A DNA stretch of 64,000 nt, from assembly GCF_029635795.1 (NCBI RefSeq), contig NZ_CP114280.1, positions 2,728,001 through 2,792,000 of the forward strand. The letters are read 5' to 3'. The notes under the pieces are model-generated. The model made no database searches, was not told the DNA's origin, and saw only the letters and a list, made by a program, of their open reading frames with translations. Shown here one piece after another: positions 8,417 to 16,682 of this stretch. The stretch comes from Dickeya lacustris. GTDB lineage: Bacteria; Pseudomonadota; Gammaproteobacteria; Enterobacterales; Enterobacteriaceae. A program made the position numbers and the translations under genes. Positions within the stretch are counted from its first letter, which is position 1. Each line of letters starts with the position of its first letter.

Positions 8417-8479
8417 CATGACCTTTAACTCATGGTCTTTGACACACGGCCTTTAACTCACGGTCTTTACCCCATGGCC
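8417..8479. repeat. 14-bp tandem array, about 4.3 copies
   Basis: Imperfect units CATGACCTTTAACT, CATGGTCTTTGACA, CACGGCCTTTAACT, CACGGTCTTTACCC and a partial CATGGCC. The array lies between the VOC gene and the ligase gene and runs into the ligase, supplying its last codons and stop. The origin is probably replication slippage. Confidence 0.85.
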
Positions 8480-9981
8480 GCGACCTCGGCCTGATACTGG
8501 CGCATTAACGCCACCCGGTCGGTTTTGCCGTGCAACGTGAGCGGGAACGGGCCGGTAAAATGAAGGATGCGCGGCACCATATAGGCAGGTAAACGCTGTG
8601 CCAGTTCATGGCGCAGGCTGGCCCGCCGCTCGGCGGTGTCCGGCGCAAGGTGCAGACACAAAATCAGGTCTTTGACGGCGTTGTGGTTTTTTTCGGTTAA
8701 TAGCACGGCTTGTTGTACCGCGTCTAACTGACGGGTAATCGATTCGATATCACCGCTTTCTATACGGTGTCCCTGCCATTTTATCTGCCCATCGTCACGG
8801 CCTTTGACGAAGAGCTGGCCGTGGTTGTCGAGATACCCTTGATCGCCGGTACAGTAATAGCGCCCGATGGGGCCGTCGCCAAATAACGCATTACGCGGGT
8901 CAGATTCTGGTAAGTAACCTGGGCTGATTTGCGGGCCATGCAGCACGATTTCCCCCACGGTACCATGGGGGACAAGGCGTTGTTGTCCATCAATAATACT
9001 CAATCGAGTATCGCCACAGGTGTGCCCCAGAGAGAGTGGCGGTGATGGGGGGAGATTCTCCACATCTATCGGTGCGGCATGGGTCATGCAGGCAGCTTCT
9101 GTCGGGCCATAGCAATGTAGAATCGTTGCCAGAGGAAAGCGTTTATGGAGTGTTTCGGCCAGGTCGGGAAGTAGTGCCTCACCGCCAATGGCAATTTTTC
9201 TCAGGTTGGGAAGCGCGTGCTGGTTAAATTGTGCATCGGCACACATTAATTCAAGAAAACCAGGAGTGGAGAACCAACTGTCTATCTGAGTGCGCGGGGA
9301 GGTGAGTAATGACAAATTCTTACGCGGGAGAATGTTATTACGGTGGTCGAGCATGATGAGGGTTTTACCGGCAGCCAAGGTCAGGAACACATCCATTATT
9401 CCCAAATCGAATGACAGACAGGCATGGTTAACATGCGCTCCTTGTGGTACGGGGTGAAGTAATGGTAACGCCCAGCGTGCCAGCGCCTCATAGTTGCCAT
9501 GGCTGATTTTCACCCCTTTGGGTTCGCCAGTTGTGCCTGATGTGGTCAGGATATACAGCAGTGTCGAGAGCGTCGTTGCTGACGTTGGGCCCAATGGCTC
9601 GCCATGGGTCAGTGTGTCGGTCATCAGCGTGGCGAGTGAGGGCAACACACAACCTTCTGGTGGTAAACAGGTCAGTAGTATCAAATCAGCCTGTGTTACG
9701 TGCGCTATCCGCCCGATACGTTCGGCGGGGTTGGCGATATCGGCAAAGGTAAAGGGTGTTGCCTCAAACGCACAGGCGAGCATGGCGGCGGCGGCATCAA
9801 GCTGTTTGTGGCCGTAAATCAGTACGCAGCGCGGTTTATGTGCGCGCAGCGCCTGGCGGATAGCCTCAATGCGCAGCCCCAGAGTGGCAAAGCTGTAGCT
9901 GCCGCTGTCGTTAATGAGCGCCAACTGCTGTGGTTGCAGGCGGATGTGCGTTTGTATCGGGTCAAGAACTGACGAAAACAT
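8467..9981 (-). CDS. Amino-acid-adenylating ligase (ANL family, NRPS A-domain/DltA-like)
   Basis: A 504-residue stand-alone adenylation enzyme. Visible core motifs: A3 TTSGTTGEPKG at 146-156, a later GPTEAA, YCTGDQGYL (A7), VKGRDDGQIKWQGHRIE (A8) and an A10-like LTLHGKTDR with the catalytic Lys. It is expected to activate an amino acid or small acid with ATP and load it on one of the cluster's carrier proteins. It overlaps the upstream paralogous ligase by 20 bases, so the two are made together. Tandem ligases of this kind are the specificity-determining vfmO/vfmP of the Dickeya Vfm system; by gene order this one would be vfmP (from memory, not verified). Confidence 0.88.
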   Translation of the reverse strand: MFSSVLDPIQTHIRLQPQQLALINDSGSYSFATLGLRIEAIRQALRAHKPRCVLIYGHKQLDAAAAMLACAFEATPFTFADIANPAERIGRIAHVTQADLILLTCLPPEGCVLPSLATLMTDTLTHGEPLGPTSATTLSTLLYILTTSGTTGEPKGVKISHGNYEALARWALPLLHPVPQGAHVNHACLSFDLGIMDVFLTLAAGKTLIMLDHRNNILPRKNLSLLTSPRTQIDSWFSTPGFLELMCADAQFNQHALPNLRKIAIGGEALLPDLAETLHKRFPLATILHCYGPTEAACMTHAAPIDVENLPPSPPLSLGHTCGDTRLSIIDGQQRLVPHGTVGEIVLHGPQISPGYLPESDPRNALFGDGPIGRYYCTGDQGYLDNHGQLFVKGRDDGQIKWQGHRIESGDIESITRQLDAVQQAVLLTEKNHNAVKDLILCLHLAPDTAERRASLRHELAQRLPAYMVPRILHFTGPFPLTLHGKTDRVALMRQYQAEVAAMG

Positions 9982-11527
9982 AGCGTTTACCCTTGTCGAT
10001 TGCCTGTTCTGTGACGCGCAGGCGATCCAGCTTACTGTTGTGGTTAAGCGCCGCTTCCTCTACCGGATACCAGAATTTCGGCACCATATAGACGGGGAAA
10101 TACCGGCGCAGGTAGTCGGCCAACTGCGGGAAAATATCAGGCTGGTCAGCGAGCACGAACGCCTGCAACCCTTGCGCAATGCCGCGTACAAGCCAGGGGG
10201 TGATGATGGCATCGTGTACCAGCGGATGCTCGCGCAGCGCATTCTCAATATCGCTGATAACAACGCGATAGCCCTGAATTTTCAGCTCGCTGTCTTCCCG
10301 GCCATGAAAATAGAGCAGGCCATCACGCAGTGAACCGATATCACCGGTGCGATAACCGCGCACGCCGTTGGCATCGGTAAAAAAGCGCGCCTGCTGTGCC
10401 GGGCTGGCATTGAGATAGCCTGCGCTGACGGCATCACCGGTGATGATGATTTCACCGCGCGTGCCCGAAGGCTCGCCTGCGATACGCAACGTGACGCCGG
10501 GCCGCGCGGTGCCGAGCGGTAATGGCGCGTCGCACTTCAGCATTGCTGGCGTGATGTCGCAGGCGCTGACCGCCACGGTACACTCGGTCGGGCCATAGGT
10601 GTTGACGAGGCGGCAGCCGGGAAACGCCAGTTGTAACGCCATGACGAGCTCTTTGCTTAACACTTCGCCGCAAAAAATAAATTGGCGAAGCGCAGGCAGG
10701 TTTTGCTGGCAAAACGCTTTATCACGCAGGTAGTTACGTGTGAGTGACGGCGTGCTGACCCAGGTTTGCGTCCCGGCATCGGCGTGACGGGCGATCATTT
10801 TGCGGGTGTTGATGACATCCCGGTAATCCAGCACACACAGCGGCTGGCGGTAATACCAGGCGAGCCATAGCTCGTATTGGCTGACGTCAAAGCAGTAGCG
10901 AATATTGCCGCTGACCGGGCCAGGCTCGGCAAAGTGCGCCGTGGCCCAGCGCACGAAATGGGCCAGATTCAGGTAGCTGACTTGAATGCCTTTGGGCGCG
11001 CCGGTGGTGCCGGAAGAGAACATGATGTAGGCCATGCCGCTCACCCCGTTATGGCCAAAGGCCTGCTCCATGCGCTGGCAGAGTGCGGTGAGCGTCTGCG
11101 AGGTGCCGGTATCCGGTATCATCGCTTCACTCAGTACAGTGGCGCGGATAACCGGCACACCACACTCCGGGGCAGCGTGCTCGCCCGCGTTTAACAGCAG
11201 GCTTGCCTGAATACCGTCGGCGATAAAGCGCAGCCGTTCGGCGCTGTTATCCGTTTCTACCGGCACGACCGGGTGGCCGGTGAGCAGGCAGGCCCACCAA
11301 CCCACCAGACTGGCCGGGTGTTTGTGGCCGTACAGCAGCACTGGCGCAGGCTGCTGGCGTCTGCTCGCCTGATGGTGGGCCTGTAGTTGCGCCGCCAGTT
11401 TCAGGGCGCTGTGGTAGAGCTGGTGGTAACGGATATCGCCGCTCACGCTATAGGCAGCGATGCTCTGCACGCCATCAAAACGCGCAAACAGGGCGACCAG
11501 ATACTGCCATGCGGCTACGGTGTGCAC
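9962..11527 (-). CDS. Amino-acid-adenylating ligase (ANL family), tandem partner
   Basis: A 521-residue paralogue of the 8467-9981 enzyme. A3 FSSGTTGAPKG lies at 170-180; FDVSQYELW, TYGPTECT, GYRTGDIGSL and FHGREDSELKIQGYRV follow, and the A10 region LNHNSKLDR keeps the Lys. Its pocket residues differ from those of the tandem partner, so they may select different substrates. Its start overlaps the end of the carrier-protein gene (11515-11832) by 13 bases, which suggests that this carrier is its loading partner. In Vfm nomenclature this would be vfmO (inference). Confidence 0.88.
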   Translation of the reverse strand: MHTVAAWQYLVALFARFDGVQSIAAYSVSGDIRYHQLYHSALKLAAQLQAHHQASRRQQPAPVLLYGHKHPASLVGWWACLLTGHPVVPVETDNSAERLRFIADGIQASLLLNAGEHAAPECGVPVIRATVLSEAMIPDTGTSQTLTALCQRMEQAFGHNGVSGMAYIMFSSGTTGAPKGIQVSYLNLAHFVRWATAHFAEPGPVSGNIRYCFDVSQYELWLAWYYRQPLCVLDYRDVINTRKMIARHADAGTQTWVSTPSLTRNYLRDKAFCQQNLPALRQFIFCGEVLSKELVMALQLAFPGCRLVNTYGPTECTVAVSACDITPAMLKCDAPLPLGTARPGVTLRIAGEPSGTRGEIIITGDAVSAGYLNASPAQQARFFTDANGVRGYRTGDIGSLRDGLLYFHGREDSELKIQGYRVVISDIENALREHPLVHDAIITPWLVRGIAQGLQAFVLADQPDIFPQLADYLRRYFPVYMVPKFWYPVEEAALNHNSKLDRLRVTEQAIDKGKRYVFVSS

Positions 11528-11832
11528 GATAACCCCTGCTCCCGTTGCGCGTGGATGAAGCGGTCAAGCGAGTCGATGGTGGTGATGTGCTGGGTGTCCA
11601 GCATCACCGGGTCAATCGATAACCCGGTTATCATCTCTTCGAGGTACATCATCAGCTCAATGAAGATGCCGCTCTCAAACCCCAGATCCCGCTCCAGATC
11701 GGTATGCGGGTGCAGCTCTGACAGGTCATCGGTTTCCAGCACCATGCCGATGGCTTTGACGATATCGGGGTAATAGCTTGTGGCGTTATCGGGCAGCACA
11801 CTGGCGCCGGTTTCAGGTGATTTTGCTGACAT
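11515..11832 (-). CDS. Stand-alone acyl/peptidyl carrier protein
   Basis: 105 residues from the ATG at 11832 (MSAKSPETG); a longer frame to 11883 runs back into the upstream ligase and is not needed. The phosphopantetheine site is Ser54 in DLGFESGIFIELM, the usual D-x-G-F/L-D/E-S pattern. Predicted four-helix bundle. It sits between an acyl ligase (upstream) and an amino-acid ligase (downstream, overlapping), so it probably receives one of their adenylates. It should be activated by the transferase encoded at 206-1042. Confidence 0.85.
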   Translation of the reverse strand: MSAKSPETGASVLPDNATSYYPDIVKAIGMVLETDDLSELHPHTDLERDLGFESGIFIELMMYLEEMITGLSIDPVMLDTQHITTIDSLDRFIHAQREQGLSCTP

Positions 11833-11845
11833 AACTCGGGCTCCA

Positions 11846-13411
11846 TCAGGCCGGGCTGCGTTGCGCCGCTGGGCGGCTTGCAACCAGTTGTTCTTGCAGC
11901 AGGGTGCGGTGAACCTTGCCGTTAGGGTTAACAGGGAATTGCGCCATCAGGCAGATACGGTGCGGCACCATGTGCGACTCCATCTGGCTTTTACACCAGC
12001 CAAGCAGTGCTTTTTCATTCAGTTCACCCTGTGGCACGATGCAGGCGACGATTTCGTCACCGTAAACGGCGTGCGGTACGCCGATAACGGCCACCTGAGC
12101 CACCTGCGGGTGGCGGCTGAGTATCGTTTCCACCTCTTTCGGCGAAACTTTTTCGCCGCAGCTTTTCAGCATGTCGTCGCGTCGGCCAATAAAATAGAGC
12201 AGCCCGTTTTCATCCAGCCGACAGATATCGCCGGTGTATAACACCTGCTCGCCCGGCAGCAGGCCGGGGCGCAGCTTCTCACGGCTCTTTTCTTCATTAC
12301 GCCAGTAGCCGCACATCACGGTTGCGCCGCGAATCACCAGCTCGCCGGTGGCGTTACGGGTGTGGCGCTTGCCGCTGTCGTCCACCACCCACAGTTCGGT
12401 ATTCGGGATGGCAATGCCAACGCTTTGCGGGTGGCTGTCGAGGTATTCCGGCGGTAAATAGGTACAGCGGTGGCACTCGGTCAGCCCGTACATCGAATAG
12501 ATGCGCGCCTGTGGAAAGTGCTGTTGTAACCGCGTGATGTCTGTTGGGTGCAGGGCGGCGGCGGTATTGGTGACGGTACGCAGGGCAGAGAAGTCATAGC
12601 GTGATGCCAGCGGCGTAATCAGGCGCAGCATGGTCGGGACAATCGGCAACACCGTCGCCCGCAGCGCCACCATCCGTTGCAGCGACAGCAACGGGCGACG
12701 GAAATCAGGCTCGATAATCAGGGTGCATTGCACCACGGCGGCCATGATCATCTGATACAGGCCGTAGTCGAAACTCATGGGGATCATCAGCATGATGCGG
12801 TCATCGCCACGCAGTTGCAGGTAGCCTGACACGGCGCTGGCGGCGGTTATCATGTTACGGCGACTGAGCATCACCCCTTTGGGCTGGCCGGTGGAGCCGG
12901 AGGTATAAATAATGCAGGCTAAATCAAGGTCGATGCCAGCGGGCTGTTGGTGCTCGCAGATGCGGTAGGGCTCGCAGACGAGTGTATCGGCTATCTCCTG
13001 GCTGACGCAGACCCGCGTCTGTCGATTGTAGTGTTGCCAGTGTTCGCTGGCCTGCGCTTTGGCAATCTCGTCGCCAAGGGCGGCATCGGCAATCAGCAAT
13101 CGGCAACCTGCATTGTCCACCAGCCAGCTTAATTTATCGGCCTTGGTTTCGGGGCTCAGTGGGATGAAGATAGCGCCAAGATATTGTAACGCCCAGAAAT
13201 AGAGCGCAAATGTCAGCGAGTTGGGCATATAGACAATCACCCGGTCGCCTTTTTCTACCCCCTGAGCGCCGAGATAGTCAGCCAGCTGGCGGGCTTGCAG
13301 GCGCAGCATGAACCAACTGATTTCACGTTCCGGGTCGATAATCGCCGTCTTGTTGGCGGCTTCTTTGGCTGCCCGGTCAAGCCAGACGGTCAGGTGGGTA
13401 ATGTTTGTCAT
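11846..13411 (-). CDS. Acyl-CoA/acyl-ACP synthetase (AMP-forming ligase)
   Basis: A 521-residue ANL enzyme of the medium/long-chain acyl ligase branch. YTSGSTGQPKG lies at 169-179; SMYGLTEC, YTGDICRLDENG, FIGRRDDMLKSCGEKVSPKEVE and the catalytic Lys in FPVNPNGKVHR follow. It resembles fatty-acyl-AMP ligases found beside carrier proteins more than the two downstream NRPS-like ligases. Probable role: supplies the acyl part of the product. It is followed after 13 bases by the carrier protein gene. Confidence 0.85.
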   Translation of the reverse strand: MTNITHLTVWLDRAAKEAANKTAIIDPEREISWFMLRLQARQLADYLGAQGVEKGDRVIVYMPNSLTFALYFWALQYLGAIFIPLSPETKADKLSWLVDNAGCRLLIADAALGDEIAKAQASEHWQHYNRQTRVCVSQEIADTLVCEPYRICEHQQPAGIDLDLACIIYTSGSTGQPKGVMLSRRNMITAASAVSGYLQLRGDDRIMLMIPMSFDYGLYQMIMAAVVQCTLIIEPDFRRPLLSLQRMVALRATVLPIVPTMLRLITPLASRYDFSALRTVTNTAAALHPTDITRLQQHFPQARIYSMYGLTECHRCTYLPPEYLDSHPQSVGIAIPNTELWVVDDSGKRHTRNATGELVIRGATVMCGYWRNEEKSREKLRPGLLPGEQVLYTGDICRLDENGLLYFIGRRDDMLKSCGEKVSPKEVETILSRHPQVAQVAVIGVPHAVYGDEIVACIVPQGELNEKALLGWCKSQMESHMVPHRICLMAQFPVNPNGKVHRTLLQEQLVASRPAAQRSPA

Positions 13412-13420
13412 GATGCATCC

Positions 13421-14368
13421 TTATCTGAAAGGGGAAGGCGTATAGCGCCTGTCGCCGTCAGGTTGATAGCGTAAAACGCACGCCGTCAGGTGGCGTGTTT
13501 CCTGCACCAGCAGCAAATAGCGGCAGCCTGGCCGGGCCTGCTGTTTCAGGCGAATAAATGGCGCGGCGCACAGCAGGGTCTCGTTCAGCGCAAGCGTTGG
13601 CATACTTTCATCCGCCACCGCCGCCAGCAGGGCAGGGCTTGCAACCAGCGTGAGCGGCCAGTTATCCGCGCCGGATAAGGGGGATGGCGTTATCTGCGCC
13701 AGTAGCGACGCCAATGTGCTGGCGGTCGGCCCGTCTGCGTTGTAGGGCTGGCGGTAATAGCCTTCAAACACCAGACCGCAAGCCTGTTGCGGCGGGCGCG
13801 CTTCCAGCCGAATCAGGCAAGCGGTATTTTGTGGCGTTAACGCGTCCAGCGCGCCGCTGGCGTAGGGCGCGTTGGCCTGATCGGCAATCAGCAACAGAGC
13901 CGTTGCGTGATGATCGCCAGCCTCTGTCGGCGGGCCATCTGCCAGCGCGTCATTAATGGCCTGGAGTGCGAACAGCGGGGCTGCCAGCGCGCGATCGCAC
14001 ACTGAGAAGCCAAATGCCTGCGGCGCGTCACAGGCGTGAATCAACGCATTGGTGACAGCGCATCCGAGCTCGCTATCCGGTGTCCAGTGCGCCAGCACCA
14101 CCATATCAAGCTGGCTGGATATCACTGGCCGACGCGCCTGAAGTTCGGGCAAGAGTGCCAGCGCCATGGCGCTAAAGCTGTGTGACTCACTGTTTAGCCA
14201 GCGGGTGAGCGTGTCTGCCTGCGGCTGACGCGGGTCATGATGGGAGTGGAAAAATGCCTGCAAATAGTCGGCCATCAGCTCCGCATTCGCGTGCGGAGCC
14301 AGCAAGTCCGCCGCCTCATCGTGAAACGTGCGCCACACCACGTCATCGGGCTGAAAACATACCGTCAT
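13421..14368 (-). CDS. KAS-like protein lacking the catalytic cysteine (paralogue of 2933-3793)
   Basis: 315 residues. LDMVVLAHWTPDSELG matches the KAS III N-terminal half, but the nucleophile position in FSVCDRALAAP is shifted, and no Cys stands where FabH has it. It shares the ATALLLIADQ and N-T/A-C-L-I blocks with the protein at 2933-3793, so a duplication gave two such partners. It starts four bases inside the end of the decarboxylase gene (ATGA overlap). Possibly a structural partner for one of the active KAS III-like enzymes. No KAS III-like gene is adjacent here, unlike the other copy. Confidence 0.6.
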   Translation of the reverse strand: MTVCFQPDDVVWRTFHDEAADLLAPHANAELMADYLQAFFHSHHDPRQPQADTLTRWLNSESHSFSAMALALLPELQARRPVISSQLDMVVLAHWTPDSELGCAVTNALIHACDAPQAFGFSVCDRALAAPLFALQAINDALADGPPTEAGDHHATALLLIADQANAPYASGALDALTPQNTACLIRLEARPPQQACGLVFEGYYRQPYNADGPTASTLASLLAQITPSPLSGADNWPLTLVASPALLAAVADESMPTLALNETLLCAAPFIRLKQQARPGCRYLLLVQETRHLTACVLRYQPDGDRRYTPSPFR

Positions 14369-15696
14369 GATGGCTCCTGGGCGGGCTGAGGGGCATCAAG
14401 CGCGATCGGTTGCTGGCGAGCTAACAACTGCGCGGTGGTTTCTGGCTGGCGGATGAGCGTCAGGCGCGCACCATCGACCATCACCTCCGCAGGCGCGCCA
14501 AAACTTAAAAACGCGCCCGGCGATGCCGTCAGCCCATAGGCACCCGAATGGGTGATGCCAATTAGGTCATTAACGTCCAGTGCCGGGAGTTGCACGTTAT
14601 CGCCCAGCAAATCGGTAGGGGTACACAGCGGCCCGCTGATTTGGTAAGTCTGAAGCGGACGCCCGTGATTATCGCCGAGCCGCAGCAGCGGAAAATTTTT
14701 ACGCCGCAGGCTGTTTAGCCCGGCGGCGGCACTGTGGCAATTCGCCCCGCCGTCGCAGACGGCGAAGGTTTTACCACCGGCGGTTTTTAGCGTGTTGACC
14801 CGGGTGACAAAGACACCCGCCTGCGCAACCAGGTAGCGCCCCAGTTCGATGACGATTTGAGTGCCGGGCGCTTGCTGGCGGAATGCCGCCATAATCGGGG
14901 TCATGGCCTCGCCCAGCGCAGGCAAATCCAGCGGCGTTTCTTTGGGGTAATAGGGCACGCCGAAACCGCCGCCCACATCGACAAAGTCCAGCGTTAAGCG
15001 GTAACGTTCGCGCAATGTCAGCGCCAGTTGCAGAATATTGCGCGTATTATCAGCGATCGCCTGAGCGTGCAGGATCCGCGTGCCCAGATAAATATGAAAA
15101 CCGCAAAGGTTGACGTGTGGCCAACGGTGCAACGCCTCGAGTACCGTCTCCACGGTTGCCAGCGTCATGCCGAATTGCGTCGCTTTGCCGCTCATCACCA
15201 GCCGGGCATGTTCACTGCTAAAATCGGGGTTAATGCGTAGTGCCACCGATTGTACGGTGTGCGCTTGCGCGGCCAGATGGTTGATGTTGTCCAGTTCGGT
15301 GACGGATTCCACGACAATGGCGCGAATGCCGCAATCAATCGCGCGGGTCAACGCCGCCGCCGACTTCCCTGGGCCGACATAGAGAATATGCTGAGGTAAC
15401 ACCCCGGCGGCCAGGGCGGTTTCCAGCTCGGCGGGCGAACATACCTCGCATCCGGCCCCCTGCTCGACCAGCGTTTTGACGATGGAGAGCGTGGGGTTGG
15501 CTTTCAGCGAGTAATAAATGGCAGTTTCGTGCGGCAGGTACTGCCAGAGCTGTGTGAGCTGCTGGCGTAACTGGCGGGCGCTATAGGCATAAAACGGTGT
15601 TGCGATGCGACGGGCAATCTCATCAATGGCGACCTCTTCGAGGTAGCCATCGGTGATGGGGTCGCTTAAAACCGGTGTGTGAACCGGATTAGCCAT
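14365..15696 (-). CDS. PLP-dependent decarboxylase, diaminopimelate/ornithine decarboxylase-like (fold type III)
   Basis: About 443 residues. The Schiff-base lysine lies in IYYSLKANP (N-terminal barrel), FVDVGGGFGVPYYP is the phosphate-binding glycine loop, and the C-terminal GPLCTPTDLL with catalytic-type Cys and Asp is followed by SGAYGL. It probably decarboxylates an amino acid, or an amino acid held on a carrier. A GTG at 15711 is an alternative start; I prefer ATG 15696, which overlaps the upstream carrier-protein gene by eight bases. Relatives occur beside adenylation enzymes in small-molecule clusters. By order this would be vfmK (inference). Confidence 0.83.
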   Translation of the reverse strand: MANPVHTPVLSDPITDGYLEEVAIDEIARRIATPFYAYSARQLRQQLTQLWQYLPHETAIYYSLKANPTLSIVKTLVEQGAGCEVCSPAELETALAAGVLPQHILYVGPGKSAAALTRAIDCGIRAIVVESVTELDNINHLAAQAHTVQSVALRINPDFSSEHARLVMSGKATQFGMTLATVETVLEALHRWPHVNLCGFHIYLGTRILHAQAIADNTRNILQLALTLRERYRLTLDFVDVGGGFGVPYYPKETPLDLPALGEAMTPIMAAFRQQAPGTQIVIELGRYLVAQAGVFVTRVNTLKTAGGKTFAVCDGGANCHSAAAGLNSLRRKNFPLLRLGDNHGRPLQTYQISGPLCTPTDLLGDNVQLPALDVNDLIGITHSGAYGLTASPGAFLSFGAPAEVMVDGARLTLIRQPETTAQLLARQQPIALDAPQPAQEPS

Positions 15697-15997
15697 GATG
15701 GAGTCGCTCACGCAGAAAACCGGTCAGGCTATCGAGCGTCTGGAAGGCATCAAAGAGGCGCTCATCCGCCAGATTGAACAAATCCCCCTTCAGATGATAA
15801 GTGGCCTCACAGTGGTCACTTAATACCGCAATCAGGCTTACGATATTAATCGAATCCAGTACGCCTTCCGCGCCGAACAGCGCACAACCCTCAAAAATAG
15901 CTTTAATTCGCCCATTATCAACGCCAATCGCAACCAGTTTATCTCGCAGCAGCGTGTGCAAGGTTTCATCATCATGACTGACCAGCGTGTGCTCCAT
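15689..15997 (-). CDS. Stand-alone acyl carrier protein, first gene of the minus-strand series
   Basis: 102 residues from ATG 15997 (MEHTLVS), which has the ribosome site AAGGGGAAGGAA just before it; an ATG at 16012 lies within that site and is less likely. The phosphopantetheine serine is Ser49 in GVLDSINIVSL. Distinct from the carrier protein at 11515-11832. Being the first gene after a 685-base non-coding stretch, it probably follows the promoter of the biosynthetic operon. Confidence 0.82.
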   Translation of the reverse strand: MEHTLVSHDDETLHTLLRDKLVAIGVDNGRIKAIFEGCALFGAEGVLDSINIVSLIAVLSDHCEATYHLKGDLFNLADERLFDAFQTLDSLTGFLRERLHHG

Positions 15998-16682
15998 TTC
16001 CTTCCCCTTCATTCAGTGTTTCTGAATGCGAGTATAAAACTCGTCGCAGGCCTGCGTTTTGTTTGAGATTGCGAGCGATGGCGGCGGTTACAGAAATGCG
16101 ATAGATCGGCCATAGTATCTTCTAATGGCCGCAATATTGCGTATTTTCACTCTGAATGTTTGCTATATGGCGATGATGTGCGAAACCTTGCCGAAGAGCT
16201 GGCGACGGGTAAAGTGATGCTGCAAATAATAGGTGTATCGGGAAATGAGGGGGAGATGAAAATAGCGGGCGTGATGAGAGAAGAAGATGAGAGAAGAAAA
16301 TGACCTTTCTCTCTCTTAGCCACGACAACGCAGCGGTAAGAGAGAGAAGGGTTAATAACAATACGTTCCGCATTTATACCTGTTGCAGATAGAAGGTGCT
16401 GGTTAGCGTTGCACGCGAGGCGCTCTGATAACCGACTTCCTGCACGATCAAATTTATTTATCACGGAATGAAAAAACTAACAGATATTCCCTGGTGCATG
16501 CCAATTTGGCTTTCTGCTCTTTAAAAGGGAGCAGATTTTTTTATTTGGTGCTTTATGTTATTTTCTGAAAATTCTAAAGATTTTGAATCGGGAAAGATAG
16601 TTAGACTTAGGTATAGGTTGATACTATACTTTCGTGCCGTTATGGTCAGGTTGAGTTGCGTACTCGGTTTTAGGAGAGTTAG
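15998..16682. other. 685-base divergent intergenic region between the biosynthetic operon and expR
   Basis: It should carry the promoters of the operon (leftward) and of expR (rightward). No lux-box palindrome was identified with confidence. It holds a start-less open stretch on the plus strand (16067-16303) and a rho-independent terminator at 16514-16542 that no annotated gene uses. expR itself has a TTTTAGGAGAG ribosome site. Confidence 0.6.
16514..16542 (+). terminator. Orphan rho-independent terminator upstream of expR
   Basis: Stem CTGCTC(TTT)/(AAAGG)GAGCAG followed by seven T. It points toward expR but ends no annotated gene; it could end a small RNA or attenuate an expR leader. Confidence 0.65.

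Noticed and set aside
1..16012. A classical NRPS/PKS assembly line such as zeamine, oocydin or indigoidine
   Set aside because: There are no condensation, ketosynthase-AT or thioesterase modules; every enzyme is a separate small protein.
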